A stretch of 64,000 bases of DNA from Gemmatimonadota bacterium (GTDB taxonomy: Bacteria > Gemmatimonadota > Gemmatimonadetes > Longimicrobiales > Gaopeijiaceae), in the NCBI GenBank assembly GCA_022827345.1, contig JAJDTB010000049.1, positions 52,562 to 116,561 of the forward strand, in the 5' to 3' direction. The stretch's first letter is position 1; the number at the start of each line of letters is the position of its first letter. Of this stretch, positions 8,448 through 17,894 are shown piece after piece. Position numbers and translations under genes: made by a program. The notes beneath the pieces are model-generated. The model had not been told where the DNA came from and made no database searches. It worked only from the letters and a program-made list of their open reading frames with translations.

Positions 8448-9275
8448 ATGATCGATCTGCTCACCACCTACAAACCCTTCGCGGCCGCCGCCGCACTCGG
8501 CGTCATGTGGCTGATCGAGGGGCTCATTCCCATGTTCGAGGGACGCCGCGAGCGGGCCCGGCACGATGCGTCGAACATCGTCCTGGGTGTGCTCAACGCG
8601 GTGGTGGCGGCCTTCATCTTCGCCGGCGCCACCCTGGTCGCGACCGAATGGGCCCGCGCCAACTCCTTCGGCGTCCTGCACTGGCTCGGCGTCGAGGGCG
8701 CGTGGGCGTTCGCGCTCGGATTCGTCCTCTTCGACATGTGGCAGTACCTCTGGCACCGCCTGAACCACCAGGTCCCCCTCCTGTGGCGCTTCCACGCGGT
8801 GCACCACGCGGACCGCGAACTCAGCGCCAGTTCGGGGCTGCGCTTCCACACTGGCGAAATCGTGCTGTCGTCGATCGCGCGGCTCGCGGTGCTGCCGCTG
8901 CTCGGCATGACGGTCGGCCAGGTGCTGGTCTACGAGGCCGTGCTGCTTCCCGTCATCCTCTTCCATCACGGCAACGTGGGCGTTCCCCGCCGGGCGGACC
9001 GGTGGCTGCGCTGGCTCATCGTCACGCCGTGGATGCACTGGGTGCATCATTCGGACTACCAGCCGGAGACCGACTCGAACTACTCCAGCGTGTTCTCGTT
9101 CTGGGACCGGATCTTCGGCAGTTTCCGGCTGGTCGCCGATCCGCGCGCGCTGACGCTGGGGCTGGAGGACGTGGAGCGGCGGCGGGAGTGGGCCACGCTG
9201 CCGGGCATGGTGGCCATGCCGTTCCGGCAGCGGAGGGGCCGGCGGCGGGATTCGGCCGATGGTGCGGGGCGCTGA
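8448..9275 (+). CDS. Fatty acid hydroxylase / sterol desaturase family protein
   Basis: 275 residues with four or more membrane segments in the first 190. It carries the family's di-iron histidine clusters: HRLNH (~102), HAVHH (~114), HHGN (~178), and HWVHH (~202) followed by SDYQPETDSNY. This is PF04116, which uses O2 to hydroxylate or desaturate lipid chains or carotenoid rings. It is divergent from the dipeptidase. The following thrB starts 1 bp after its stop, so they are co-transcribed, although there is no obvious metabolic link. Confidence 0.88.
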   Translation: MIDLLTTYKPFAAAAALGVMWLIEGLIPMFEGRRERARHDASNIVLGVLNAVVAAFIFAGATLVATEWARANSFGVLHWLGVEGAWAFALGFVLFDMWQYLWHRLNHQVPLLWRFHAVHHADRELSASSGLRFHTGEIVLSSIARLAVLPLLGMTVGQVLVYEAVLLPVILFHHGNVGVPRRADRWLRWLIVTPWMHWVHHSDYQPETDSNYSSVFSFWDRIFGSFRLVADPRALTLGLEDVERRREWATLPGMVAMPFRQRRGRRRDSADGAGR

Positions 9276-9276
9276 C

Positions 9277-10236
9277 ATGTCTCAAAGGGACACCCCCGCC
9301 CGCTTCGTCCGCGTCTTCGCCCCCGCCTCGGTCTCCAATCTCGGGTGCGGCTTCGATGTCTTCGGCATGGCGCTGGAGCGCCCCGGCGACGAGGTCGTGG
9401 TGCGCGCCGCGAGCGGCACCGGGATCGTCTCGGTGACAGTCACCGGGGACGCCGGACGCGTCCCCACCGACCCCGCACGCAACGCGGCCGCGCTGGCCGT
9501 CGAAGGCGTGCTCGCCAGGCTCGGATCGGCCGCGGGCGTCGCCATCGAGGTCCACAAGGGGATCCCGATGGCGTCGGGGCTGGGGGGCAGCGCGGCCAGC
9601 GCGGTCGCGGGCGCTGTGGCGGCCGACGCGCTGCTGGGCGGCAGGCTGGACCGCACGGCGCTGCTCGAGTGCGCCATGATCGGCGAGCGCAAGGGTTCCG
9701 GCGCCAATCACGCCGACAACGCGGCCCCGTCGCTGATCGGCGGCTTCGTGCTCGTCCTGCCGGGCACGCCTCCGCGGATGGTGCCGCTTTCGACCCCCGA
9801 CGACCTCGTGGCCGCCGTCGCGCACCCCCACATGGAGGTCGAAACGCGACAGGCACGGGAGATCCTCAGCGACACCATCCCGCTCATGGCGGGCGTGCAG
9901 CAGTGGGGCAACGCGGCGGGGATGGTCGCCGGGCTGCTGCAGGGCGACTGGGAGCTGATCGCCCGCTGCATGTGCGATGCGGTGGCCGAGCCGGTGCGGG
10001 CGCGGCTGGTGCCCGGGTTCGAGCAGGTGAAGGCGGCCGCCCTGGACTCGGGCGCGGAGGCCGTCGGGCTGTCTGGTTCCGGGCCGTCGGTACTCGCGCT
10101 GTGCCGGGGGCGCCCGGCGGCCGGGCAGGTCGCCGCCGCCATGGCCAGGGCCTTCCGCGACGCCGCCGGCGTCGACTCGGACACCGTGATCTCGGGTGCC
10201 CACGCGGGCGGAGCGCGAATCCTGGAGATCGAGTGA
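9277..10236 (+). CDS. thrB: Homoserine kinase
   Basis: 319 residues, GHMP kinase family. It shows the N-terminal FAPASVSNLGCGFD motif, the phosphate-binding loop IPMASGLGGSAAS near residue 95, and a C-terminal GLSGSGPSVLAL motif 3. It phosphorylates L-homoserine with ATP, the penultimate step of threonine synthesis, in the cytosol. The ATG at 9277 is preferred because VRVFAPAS follows promptly, as in other ThrB proteins. thrC follows 13 bp downstream, making a threonine operon. Confidence 0.95.
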   Translation: MSQRDTPARFVRVFAPASVSNLGCGFDVFGMALERPGDEVVVRAASGTGIVSVTVTGDAGRVPTDPARNAAALAVEGVLARLGSAAGVAIEVHKGIPMASGLGGSAASAVAGAVAADALLGGRLDRTALLECAMIGERKGSGANHADNAAPSLIGGFVLVLPGTPPRMVPLSTPDDLVAAVAHPHMEVETRQAREILSDTIPLMAGVQQWGNAAGMVAGLLQGDWELIARCMCDAVAEPVRARLVPGFEQVKAAALDSGAEAVGLSGSGPSVLALCRGRPAAGQVAAAMARAFRDAAGVDSDTVISGAHAGGARILEIE

Positions 10237-10249
10237 CCGCGCGATCCGC

Positions 10250-11641
10250 ATGCGGCTGATCAGCACGCGCGGCGACCGGGAGGGCGGCACCTGGACCTTC
10301 CGTGAAGCCCTCTTCCTCGGCCAGGCCCCGGACGGCGGACTCTTCGTCCCGGCCTCCCTCCCACCCCTCCCAGACGCCGACCGCGTGGCCCTGCCCACCC
10401 TCACCTTCCCCCAGCGCGCCCTCGTCACCGCCCGCCACCTCCTCGGCACCGAGATCCCCGACGACGTCCTCCACACCATCATCCACGACGCCCTCGACTT
10501 CCCCGTCCCCATGCGCGAGATCGAGCCCGGCGCCCACGTCCTCGAGCTCTTCCACGGCCCCACCCACGCCTTCAAGGACATCGGCGCCCGCTTCATGGCT
10601 CGCGCGATGGCCGCGCTGCGCGACGATGCCGCGCCCCCGGTCACGATCCTCACCGCCACCTCCGGCGACACCGGCGGTGCCGTCGCCCACGCCTTCCACG
10701 GCCTTCCGGGCATCCGCATCGTCGTCCTCTACCCCCTCGGACGGGTCAGTCCCCGGCAGGAGGCGCAGTTCGCGGCGCTGGGCGGCAACGTTACCGCCGT
10801 CGCCGTCCGCGGTGCTTTCGACGACTGCCAGCGCCTCGCCCGCCAGGCCTTCGCCGACCGCGCCCTTCGCGCGCGAATCGCCCTCACCTCCGCCAACTCG
10901 ATCAACATCGGCCGCCTCCTGCCGCAGACCTTCTACTACATCCACGCACTGACCGAACTCGCGCGGACGGCGCCGGACGCCGAGCTGGTGGTTTCGGTCC
11001 CTTCGGGGAACTTCGGCAACCTCACGGCGGGCCTGATCGCGCGTCGCGCGCTCGGAATGTCCCTCGTACGCTTCGTCGCCGCGACCAACGAGAACTCCGT
11101 CGTGCCGGAATACCTGGCCGGCCGCGGTTTCCACCCCCGCGCATCCGTCGAGACGATCTCGAGCGCGATGGATGTGGGGGACCCCAGCAACTTCCGGCGG
11201 ATCGTGCACCTCTTCGGGGGTGACGGCGAGGGTCTCGCGCACGGCGGCCTCGATATGCCCGGCGGCGCACCCGCACCTGACCCGATCGCCGCCTCGCGGC
11301 TCCGCACCGTCCTCTCCGGCTCGTCCTGGACCGACCGCGAGACCCGCGACTGCATCCGCGGCCTGTGGCGGCGGCGGGGCATCGCCATCGACCCGCACAC
11401 GGCCGTGGGCTTGCTCGGGTTGCAGCGCGAACTGCAGCGGCGCCCGGCTGCTTGCGGAGTCGTTCTGGCCACCGCCCACCCCGCCAAGTTCGCGGAGACG
11501 GTCGAGCCGTTGATCGGGGAGACGCTGCCGATCCCGCCGGGGATCGCTCGGGTGATGGACCGGCCGCGGCGGTCGATCGAGGTCGATCCGGAGGTCGAGG
11601 CCGTGCGGGAGGTGCTGCTTCACCGCTCCGGTGTGGCATGA
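10250..11641 (+). CDS. thrC: Threonine synthase
   Basis: 463 residues, a PLP fold-type II enzyme that converts O-phosphohomoserine to threonine. The PLP lysine lies in HGPTHAFKDIGARF near residue 107. ATSGDTGGAVAHAF forms the substrate and cofactor loop, SANSINIGRLLPQ follows, and the C-terminal TAHPAKF motif is present. The N-terminal STRG start is typical. Directly downstream of thrB. The stop codon abuts the 43-bp AT-rich palindromic element at 11641. Confidence 0.95.
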   Translation: MRLISTRGDREGGTWTFREALFLGQAPDGGLFVPASLPPLPDADRVALPTLTFPQRALVTARHLLGTEIPDDVLHTIIHDALDFPVPMREIEPGAHVLELFHGPTHAFKDIGARFMARAMAALRDDAAPPVTILTATSGDTGGAVAHAFHGLPGIRIVVLYPLGRVSPRQEAQFAALGGNVTAVAVRGAFDDCQRLARQAFADRALRARIALTSANSINIGRLLPQTFYYIHALTELARTAPDAELVVSVPSGNFGNLTAGLIARRALGMSLVRFVAATNENSVVPEYLAGRGFHPRASVETISSAMDVGDPSNFRRIVHLFGGDGEGLAHGGLDMPGGAPAPDPIAASRLRTVLSGSSWTDRETRDCIRGLWRRRGIAIDPHTAVGLLGLQRELQRRPAACGVVLATAHPAKFAETVEPLIGETLPIPPGIARVMDRPRRSIEVDPEVEAVREVLLHRSGVA

Positions 11642-11683
11642 ATGTAAACCAGACTTGTCATTATGTAATGTGTAATTTACATT
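11641..11683. repeat. 43-bp palindromic element, copy 1
   Basis: Its outer arms are AATGTAAA and TTTACATT, with an inner CATTA-TG-TAATG palindrome. A second copy of exactly the same 43-bp length lies at 17992-18034. The two share the right-hand 20 bp (TGTAATGTGTAATTTACATT here) with one mismatch, and the leftmost six bases. It sits between thrC and the aminotransferase in otherwise GC-rich DNA, 38 bp before the next start codon. It could be an operator or a small dispersed palindrome. Confidence 0.6.
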
Positions 11684-11720
11684 CCCGAATCACCCGTACC
11701 CTCTGGCAAGCCAATTTCCC

Positions 11721-12617
11721 ATGCTCCAGCGCTTCGACGAACGCAACCGCGACCTGATCGTCAACATCAACGGCAAGCTGGTGCACCGCGACGAGGCGGG
11801 CGTCAGCCCCTTCGACTCGGTCGTGCAGGGCGGCGACGCCGTGTGGGAGGGGCTGCGGCTCTACGACGGCCGGATCTTCAAGCTCGAGGAGCACCTCGCG
11901 CGGCTGCGCTCATCCGCCCTCGCCCTCGCCTTCACCGAGATCCCGACGAACGACGAGATCATCGCCGAGATCCGCCGCACCCTCGCCGCCAACGACATGC
12001 ACGACGGCGTCCACATCCGCCTCACGCTGACCCGCGGCGTCAAGTACACCAGCGGCATGGACCCGCGCCTCAACCGGTCAGGGCCCACCCTCATCGTGCT
12101 GGCCGAGCACAAGGCGCCGGTCTACGACCGCTCGGGGGTGCGCCTGATCACCAGCTCGCTCCGACGCTTCGCCCCCGACGCGCTCGACCCCAAGATCCAC
12201 CACGCCAACCTGCTCCAGTCGATCCTGGCCAAGATCGAGGCCAACGCGGCCGGCGCCGACGACGCCCTGATGCTCGACCCGCGCGGCTTCATCGCCGAGA
12301 CCAACGCGACCAACTTCTTCATCGTGACCGGCGGTGTGGTGATGACCGGCCACGCGGTCGCCTGTCCGGAGGGGATCACGCGGGCAACGGTGCTCGACCT
12401 GTGCGCCGCCAACGGCATCCCGGCGCGGGTGAAGGACCTTTCGCTGGCCGAGGCCTACCGCGCGGACGAGGCCTTCTGCACCGGAACGATGGGCGAGCTG
12501 GCCGCCGTGACCGAGATCGATGGGAGGACGATCGGGGATGGGCGGCCCGGGGCGGTGACGGTGCACATCAGTCATCTGTTCCGGGAGTTGACCGAGATGT
12601 CCGGCACCAAGGTCTAG
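11721..12617 (+). CDS. Class IV PLP aminotransferase (branched-chain or D-amino acid type)
   Basis: 298 residues. Family features: an N-terminal NINGKLVHRDEA strand, VQGGDAVWEGLRLYDG, RLTLTRGV, the PLP lysine in DPKIHHANLLQ near residue 155, FIAETNATNFFIV, and CPEGITRATVL, which binds the cofactor phosphate. This family includes IlvE, D-alanine transaminase and 4-amino-4-deoxychorismate lyase. The lysine context and the ETNATNFF strand favour a branched-chain-type transaminase, so ilvE is the best guess. It lies 79 bp after thrC, which fits amino acid biosynthesis. Confidence 0.85.
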   Translation: MLQRFDERNRDLIVNINGKLVHRDEAGVSPFDSVVQGGDAVWEGLRLYDGRIFKLEEHLARLRSSALALAFTEIPTNDEIIAEIRRTLAANDMHDGVHIRLTLTRGVKYTSGMDPRLNRSGPTLIVLAEHKAPVYDRSGVRLITSSLRRFAPDALDPKIHHANLLQSILAKIEANAAGADDALMLDPRGFIAETNATNFFIVTGGVVMTGHAVACPEGITRATVLDLCAANGIPARVKDLSLAEAYRADEAFCTGTMGELAAVTEIDGRTIGDGRPGAVTVHISHLFRELTEMSGTKV

Positions 12618-12639
12618 CCACTACCGATCCCGCGGTTGG

Positions 12640-12959
12640 TTATCCCTTGCGGATCGAGGCAAGTAGTTCTGCCCCCGTATCACACATGATAATCCGGTCA
12701 CCGATACGAGCGATCCGGTCCGGGTCGGTGATTTCAGCCAGCAGCCTGGCAAGTTGCTCGGCCGTCTCGGCACCGAATTTCAGCCGCGCTTGACGGCAGA
12801 CCATGGTAGCACGGTCGTCCCTTCGCTTGCCAGGTTTTCCGCTCTGTCGAAATCGAGTTCTGCGGCCAGGTCAGCGTTGATCAGTCCGTTGATCAGGTGC
12901 TCAATGGCGATGGGCAGGGAAAACAGGAGCTTGTACGATTGGTCGTGTCTACGGGACAC
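12640..12959 (-). pseudogene. Rpn-family (YhgA-like PD-(D/E)XK) nuclease remnant with internal deletion
   Basis: Reading on the minus strand from a GTG at 12959 (GGAGGCGAAG upstream) gives RRHDQSYKLLFSLP and AAELDFDRAENL, the N-terminus of Rpn recombination-promoting nucleases. The frame then closes near 12780. In another frame, from about 12800 to the TAA at 12640, come RQARLKFGAETAEQL, AEITDPDRIARIGD and CDTGAELLA, the C-terminal tail of the same family. Around 180 residues between (most of the nuclease core) are gone and the two ends are out of frame. This is a decayed gene. Confidence 0.75.
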
Positions 12960-13223
12960 CTTCGCCTCCCGAGCGGAAAACGTGGTAGGGGCATCAATCC
13001 CACGGATCAGAAAAAGGGCGTGGGGTCCTCCATTCGGGAGAAACTTCGTCAGGAGACACGGGCATTCCGATAGCGGGATGGGACTACTTCTCGACGAGCG
13101 GCGTGCGCCGCAGTCCTGGACATCGAGAACGTGTCTTGCGGCACTCGCGGCACTGCGGGCACTTTCCGGCTGTCTGCTACAGGGGAAGCCGCGCAAATCA
13201 GCGGCTACGAGCGGGAGTTCACC

Positions 13224-15419
13224 ATGTCGTATCTCTCGGTTCCATTGGTGCCGCGACGCCGGATACCGAATCCGTTGCGCACTGTTCATGTGCTACACGC
13301 CGTCTGCCCAGGCTGGGTGCGGCCTGCGTTCCTTGTCACGCTCGCCGCCTGCTCCCCCTACCCACCCCCGCCCGACACCGCCCGCGAGCCCGTCGTCGAC
13401 ACCCTGCACGGCATCGCCATCACCGACGACTACCGCTGGCTGGAGGACCAGGACAGCCCGGAGACGCGCGCCTGGATCGCCGAGCAGAACGCGTATGCCG
13501 AGCGCATCGTCGGCGACACCCCGCTGCGCCGGAGCCTCGAGGCGCGCCTGCGCGAGCTGACGAACGTGCCCGGGCCGATGTTCCCCCGCCGGGCCGGCGA
13601 CTACGAGTACTTCACGATGCGCACGCCCGACCGCGAAGTCGCCGCGATCTACCGGCGCCCCGCGCCCGAGGAGCCCCAGCGCGATCCGATCGACCCGGAC
13701 GGCGACTTCGAGATGGTCATCGATCCGCTCGACATCCACCCGGACGGCACCACGAGCGTGAGCATCCGCGACTTCTCGCCGGACGGCGGCCTGCTCATGT
13801 ACGCGATCCGGGACGGCGGGCAGGACGAGGTGCAGATCCGGATCCGCGACCTTGCGACGGGCGAGGACCTGCCCGACCGGCTGCCGAACTTCCTGTACGG
13901 GTCGACCTTCTTCGACCCGGATGGCACGGGCTTCTACTACACGTGGCGGTCGCGGGAAGTGGGTCCCCGGGTGCGGCATCACACCCTCGGCACCAATCTC
14001 GCCGACGACGCCGAACTCTTCGGCGAGGGGCACGGACCGGAGACGTTCATCAACGTCAGCCAGGGAGCCGGCGGCCGCTACATGGTGTACAACGTGCGGC
14101 ACGGCTGGGCGCGCGGGGACGTCTACCTGCACGACCTGGAGGCCGGCACCGACCCACGGCCGATCAGCGTGGGCGCTCCGGCGCGCTTCCAGGCGCGCTT
14201 CATGGACGACGAGATCTACTTGCTCACCAACCTGGACGCGCCGAAGAACCGGGTGGTGGCGGTGGATCTGCGCGACCCGGACCCCGACCCCGCCAACTGG
14301 CGCGAGGTGATCGCCGAGACGGGCGACCTGCTGACCGGCTACCAGATCATCGACGGCGCGATCTACGCGGACTACCTCCACAACGTCAGCAGCAGGATCG
14401 TGCGCTACGACCTGGACGGGACGGTGACCGGGGGAATCCCCGTTCCCGAACACCATGTGGCGACGCTGCGCCCGTGGGGTGAAGGGGCGGGGCTGCTCAC
14501 CCTTCAATCCCTCGTCACGCCCTCCCGTATCGTCAGGGTCGATCTGGAGACGATGGAGACCGAGCCATGGCTTCCGTCGGCGGTGCCCTTCGATGCTGCG
14601 GAATACGAGGTGAGCCAGGTGTGGTACACGTCGGCGGACGGGACCGAGGCACCGATGTACGTGGCGCACAGGCGGGGGCTTGTGCCCGATGGGGATGCGC
14701 CGACGCTGCTGTACGGGTACGGCGGCTTCAACTCGAGCAACGTGCCGCGCTTCAACAACGGGGCCGCGGCGTGGATGGAAAGGGGCGGCGTCTATGCGCT
14801 GGCGACGCTGCGCGGCGGCGGCGAGTTCGGTGAGGAGTGGCACCGGGCGGGCATGCTGGAGAACAAGCCGAACGTGTTCGACGACTTCATCGCGGCGGCC
14901 GAGTGGCTGATCGCGAACGGTTATACGAATCCGGACCGGCTCGCGATCCGCGGGGTGAGCAACGGCGGACTGCTGGTGGGCGCGTCGCTGACGAAGCGGC
15001 CCGACCTGTTCCGCGCGGTCTTCTGCGGCCTGCCCGATCTGGACATGGTGCGCTTCTACCAGTTCACGGACGCGAACAACATGCCCGCCCTGCTGGAATA
15101 TGGGAACGCGGCGGTGGCCGAGGAGTTCGAGGTGCTGCGGACGTTCTCGCCGTATCAGAATGTGCGGGACGGGGTGGATTATCCGGCGGTGATGCTGACG
15201 CAGGGCGACCTGGACACGCGGGTGCCACCGCTGCAGGCACGGAAGATGGCGGCGCGGCTGCAGGCGGCGACAAGTTCCGGGCTGCCGGTGATCCTGGACT
15301 ATGATTCGCGCACGGGGCATGCGGGCGGACGGACATTCAGCCGGAATGTGCGGAATTCGGCGATGGAGCTGGCGTTCCTTCTGGGGCAGTTGGGAGTTGA
15401 CATGGAGGTGGTACAATGA
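13224..15419 (+). CDS. Prolyl oligopeptidase family protein (S9A), lipoprotein
   Basis: 731 residues. The ATG at 13224 has GGGAG eight bases upstream. A hydrophobic stretch ending LAAC (about residue 42) is a lipobox, so it is probably anchored outside the inner membrane. The early substrate-gating region WLEDQDSPETRAWI is typical of S9A. A seven-bladed propeller covers ~70-440, and the alpha/beta hydrolase domain carries the serine in RGVSNGGLLVGA, the aspartate in QGDLDTRVPP and the histidine in RTGHAGGR. It cleaves after proline in short peptides. Its stop overlaps the next gene's start (ATGA), so the two are coupled. Confidence 0.93.
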   Translation: MSYLSVPLVPRRRIPNPLRTVHVLHAVCPGWVRPAFLVTLAACSPYPPPPDTAREPVVDTLHGIAITDDYRWLEDQDSPETRAWIAEQNAYAERIVGDTPLRRSLEARLRELTNVPGPMFPRRAGDYEYFTMRTPDREVAAIYRRPAPEEPQRDPIDPDGDFEMVIDPLDIHPDGTTSVSIRDFSPDGGLLMYAIRDGGQDEVQIRIRDLATGEDLPDRLPNFLYGSTFFDPDGTGFYYTWRSREVGPRVRHHTLGTNLADDAELFGEGHGPETFINVSQGAGGRYMVYNVRHGWARGDVYLHDLEAGTDPRPISVGAPARFQARFMDDEIYLLTNLDAPKNRVVAVDLRDPDPDPANWREVIAETGDLLTGYQIIDGAIYADYLHNVSSRIVRYDLDGTVTGGIPVPEHHVATLRPWGEGAGLLTLQSLVTPSRIVRVDLETMETEPWLPSAVPFDAAEYEVSQVWYTSADGTEAPMYVAHRRGLVPDGDAPTLLYGYGGFNSSNVPRFNNGAAAWMERGGVYALATLRGGGEFGEEWHRAGMLENKPNVFDDFIAAAEWLIANGYTNPDRLAIRGVSNGGLLVGASLTKRPDLFRAVFCGLPDLDMVRFYQFTDANNMPALLEYGNAAVAEEFEVLRTFSPYQNVRDGVDYPAVMLTQGDLDTRVPPLQARKMAARLQAATSSGLPVILDYDSRTGHAGGRTFSRNVRNSAMELAFLLGQLGVDMEVVQ

Positions 15420-16534
15420 CGCGCCGGACCTTGGGCTTCTTTTTCCTCGCGGCGGTCTCGGTTTCGGCCCCGCCACCCCTCGCCGCCCAGTGCGACGACT
15501 GCGTCTTCCCTGGCGAATCGTGGGAGATCGTGCGGGGCCCCGACCTCGCCGGGCACGGCTGGGACCGGGAAACGCTCCGGCGGGCCTCCGCCTTCCTGCG
15601 GGACAGCGCCAACTCGACCGGCGTGGTCGTCGCGCACAAGGGCCGCGTCGTCTTCTCCTTCGGCGACATCGAGGAGCTCTCGTACCTGGCGTCGGTGCGC
15701 AAGAGCATCCTGGCGATGCTGTACGGGCACTGGGTGGAGAAAGGGGTCATCGACCTCGACGCCACGATGGAGGATCTCGGGGTCGACGATGTCGGCGGCC
15801 TCCTCCCGATCGAGCGGCAGGCCACGGTCGATCACCTGGTCACGGCGCGTTCAGGCGTCTACCACCCCGCGTCCAACTCCGGCGACAACCTGGCCGACGC
15901 GCCCCCGCGCGGCTCGCAGCAGCCAGGCACCTACATGCTGTACAGCAATTGGGACTTCAACGCCGCGGGCGCCGTCTTCGAGCAACTCACCGGGCGCGAC
16001 ATCTACGACGAGGCGCAGGCCCAGCTCGCCATCCCCATCGGCTTCGAAGACTGGGACCGGTCGGCGCAGCGCAAGAGCGGCGACCTGAGCGTCTCGCGGA
16101 ACCCGGCGTACCACTTCTGGCTCTCCACGCGGGACATGGCGCGCATCGGCCACCTCATGCTCAACGAGGGCGCGTGGGGCGGCGAGCAGGTCATCTCGCG
16201 GGAGTGGGCGCGGCGGATCGTCAGCGTGATCACGCCGCTCGAGGAGATGAACCCGCCGGGCAGGCGCGACGGCTACTTCGGGTACGGGTACATGTGGTGG
16301 GTCTTCGACGGCCCGCGGGTCAGCGGCCCCTTCGAGGGCGCCTACTCCGGGAGGGGCGCCGTGGGACAGTGGATCAGCGTGTTTCCGGCGCTCGACCTGG
16401 TGATCGCGCACAAGACCAAGTCGGCGTATGGGCGCACGACGGCCTGGAGGTCGTGGCAGCGGCTCGTTGAGTTGCTGTTCGAGGCGCATGGGGTGGAGAT
16501 GGCGGGGGGGTATCCATGGGCCCGCGGCCGCTGA
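15416..16534 (+). CDS. Secreted beta-lactamase-fold serine hydrolase (class C-like)
   Basis: 372 residues with a signal peptide ending near PPLAAQ. The active-site SVRKS (SxxK) lies near residue 97, the YSN (YxN) motif near 180, and a C-terminal GRGAVGQWISVFP corresponds to the third motif. The fold is PF00144, which includes class C beta-lactamases, DD-peptidases and esterases. It lacks the HxG or KTG triad in the usual form, so true beta-lactamase activity is doubtful. Translationally coupled to the prolyl oligopeptidase; peptide or ester hydrolysis in the periplasm is likely. Convergent with the ATPase gene 10 bp downstream. Confidence 0.88.
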   Translation: MTRRTLGFFFLAAVSVSAPPPLAAQCDDCVFPGESWEIVRGPDLAGHGWDRETLRRASAFLRDSANSTGVVVAHKGRVVFSFGDIEELSYLASVRKSILAMLYGHWVEKGVIDLDATMEDLGVDDVGGLLPIERQATVDHLVTARSGVYHPASNSGDNLADAPPRGSQQPGTYMLYSNWDFNAAGAVFEQLTGRDIYDEAQAQLAIPIGFEDWDRSAQRKSGDLSVSRNPAYHFWLSTRDMARIGHLMLNEGAWGGEQVISREWARRIVSVITPLEEMNPPGRRDGYFGYGYMWWVFDGPRVSGPFEGAYSGRGAVGQWISVFPALDLVIAHKTKSAYGRTTAWRSWQRLVELLFEAHGVEMAGGYPWARGR

Positions 16535-16544
16535 GGCACCGCCC

Positions 16545-17801
16545 CTAAGGCCCGAGCGCTCCGATCGGTATCACTCCCACGCCATCCGGCCTCGTGTATC
16601 CGTATCCGCTGGCCACGATCACTCCAAGAGCCATCGGCGGGCCAGCCACTCGCTGATCCACGCGCTCGGCAAGCCGGAGCAGGTTGCGTGCACCTTCCTC
16701 GACCCTCTTCGGACCCAGCTTCACCTCGAAGGCCGCCCATCGGCCGTCGAGGGCCTGCACCACGGCATCGACTTCGAGCCTTCCGTCCTCGCGGTAGTGG
16801 AAGACCTCGGCGTCGGCGGCCTGCCCGTAGACGCGGAGATCGCGCACGACCATCGATTCGAAGAGGAGCCCGAGGAACTTGAAGTCCCTGAGCAACCGGT
16901 CCGGATTGGCGCCCAGCGCGGCCACGGCCAGGGACGGATCTACGAAATGACGGATCGGACGCTTGCGCAGGACCGCCCGCGAACGCAGGTGAGTCGCCCA
17001 GGCCGGCTGGTTTTCGACGATCATCGTCCCCTCGAGGGCATTGAGGTAGTCCGCAGCGGTGTGCGGCTTTATCCCCCTGTCCTCTCGGCCTCCCAGGTCA
17101 GCGGCGAGTTTTGATGTCGCAACGGCGGTGCCGACATTTCGAGCAAGCGAACGCAGGAGCAGTCTCACGCGTTGCGGGTCCCGGCGAACGCCGTCCACAG
17201 CCCGTATGTCTACGCGGGCCACCTCGTCCACCTGTCCGCGATTGGCGCGCAGGGCACGCTGCAGAGGCCAGTCCACACTCTCGGGCCATCCGCCGCGGCA
17301 GATGAGTTCGGCCACCTCCCCGAGGGGAATCGAGTGTTCCCCGGCACTGGGAGGTTCCCCTTCGAGCAGCCGCTTCAACGAGATGGCGCCTGAAGACCGA
17401 TCCGCCTCGTGCAGGGACATGGGACGCAGGCGCAGCCGGACGATGCGACGCATTCCAGTGTGGCGGGTGGCGTCATCCGCCGGAATCGCCGACCCGGTGA
17501 GGATGAACTGGCCGGGCGCACGCCGATCGTCGACCGCCCGTCTCACGTGGTTCCAGACCCCGGGCTGCAGCTGCCACTCATCGATCAGCCGGGGCGGCGG
17601 GCCCTTGAGCACTTCCGCCGGATCGGCCTCCGCCAGGTGGCGGGCGTCTTCGTCGACATCGAGCAGCACTTCGCTCGCGGCGAACTCCCTCGCGGTCGTG
17701 GTCTTGCCGCAACCGCGTACACCCTCTATCACGACGCAGCCGGTTGCGCGGAGGAGTTCGCGCATCTCCCGATCGGCGGTTCTGGGAAGGTATCGCCTCA
17801 T
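16545..17801 (-). CDS. AAA ATPase with DUF4143 nuclease-like C-terminus (copy 1)
   Basis: 418 residues. The Walker A loop GVRGCGKTTT is at residues ~27-36, Walker B RLIDEW at ~71-76, and the sensor strand FILTGSA near 100. These define an AAA_14-type domain. The C-terminal DUF4143 half ends with HYREDGRLEVDAVV then RWAAFEVKLG, spaced like the D and (E)xK of a PD-(D/E)XK fold. Function is not established for this family. It closely resembles the second copy at 59997-61247 along its full length. Upstream lie four 23-bp direct repeats (17895-17986) and a 43-bp palindrome; the gene is not in an operon. Confidence 0.88.
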   Translation of the reverse strand: MRRYLPRTADREMRELLRATGCVVIEGVRGCGKTTTAREFAASEVLLDVDEDARHLAEADPAEVLKGPPPRLIDEWQLQPGVWNHVRRAVDDRRAPGQFILTGSAIPADDATRHTGMRRIVRLRLRPMSLHEADRSSGAISLKRLLEGEPPSAGEHSIPLGEVAELICRGGWPESVDWPLQRALRANRGQVDEVARVDIRAVDGVRRDPQRVRLLLRSLARNVGTAVATSKLAADLGGREDRGIKPHTAADYLNALEGTMIVENQPAWATHLRSRAVLRKRPIRHFVDPSLAVAALGANPDRLLRDFKFLGLLFESMVVRDLRVYGQAADAEVFHYREDGRLEVDAVVQALDGRWAAFEVKLGPKRVEEGARNLLRLAERVDQRVAGPPMALGVIVASGYGYTRPDGVGVIPIGALGP

Positions 17802-17894
17802 TGGTGAGCCTGACGGCGGGAGCTGTGGGTGCGACCCTATCGGTAGGGCCGACGCCGGAACCTAACCTCGTCGGATCGATCCAGCAATGTGTAA

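Noticed and set aside
7062..9278. A 738-residue version of the M19 dipeptidase
   Set aside because: The extra N-terminal part lies antisense to the fatty acid hydroxylase, whose histidine motifs are complete, and M19 homologs begin near the NYSGYKSYEY segment.
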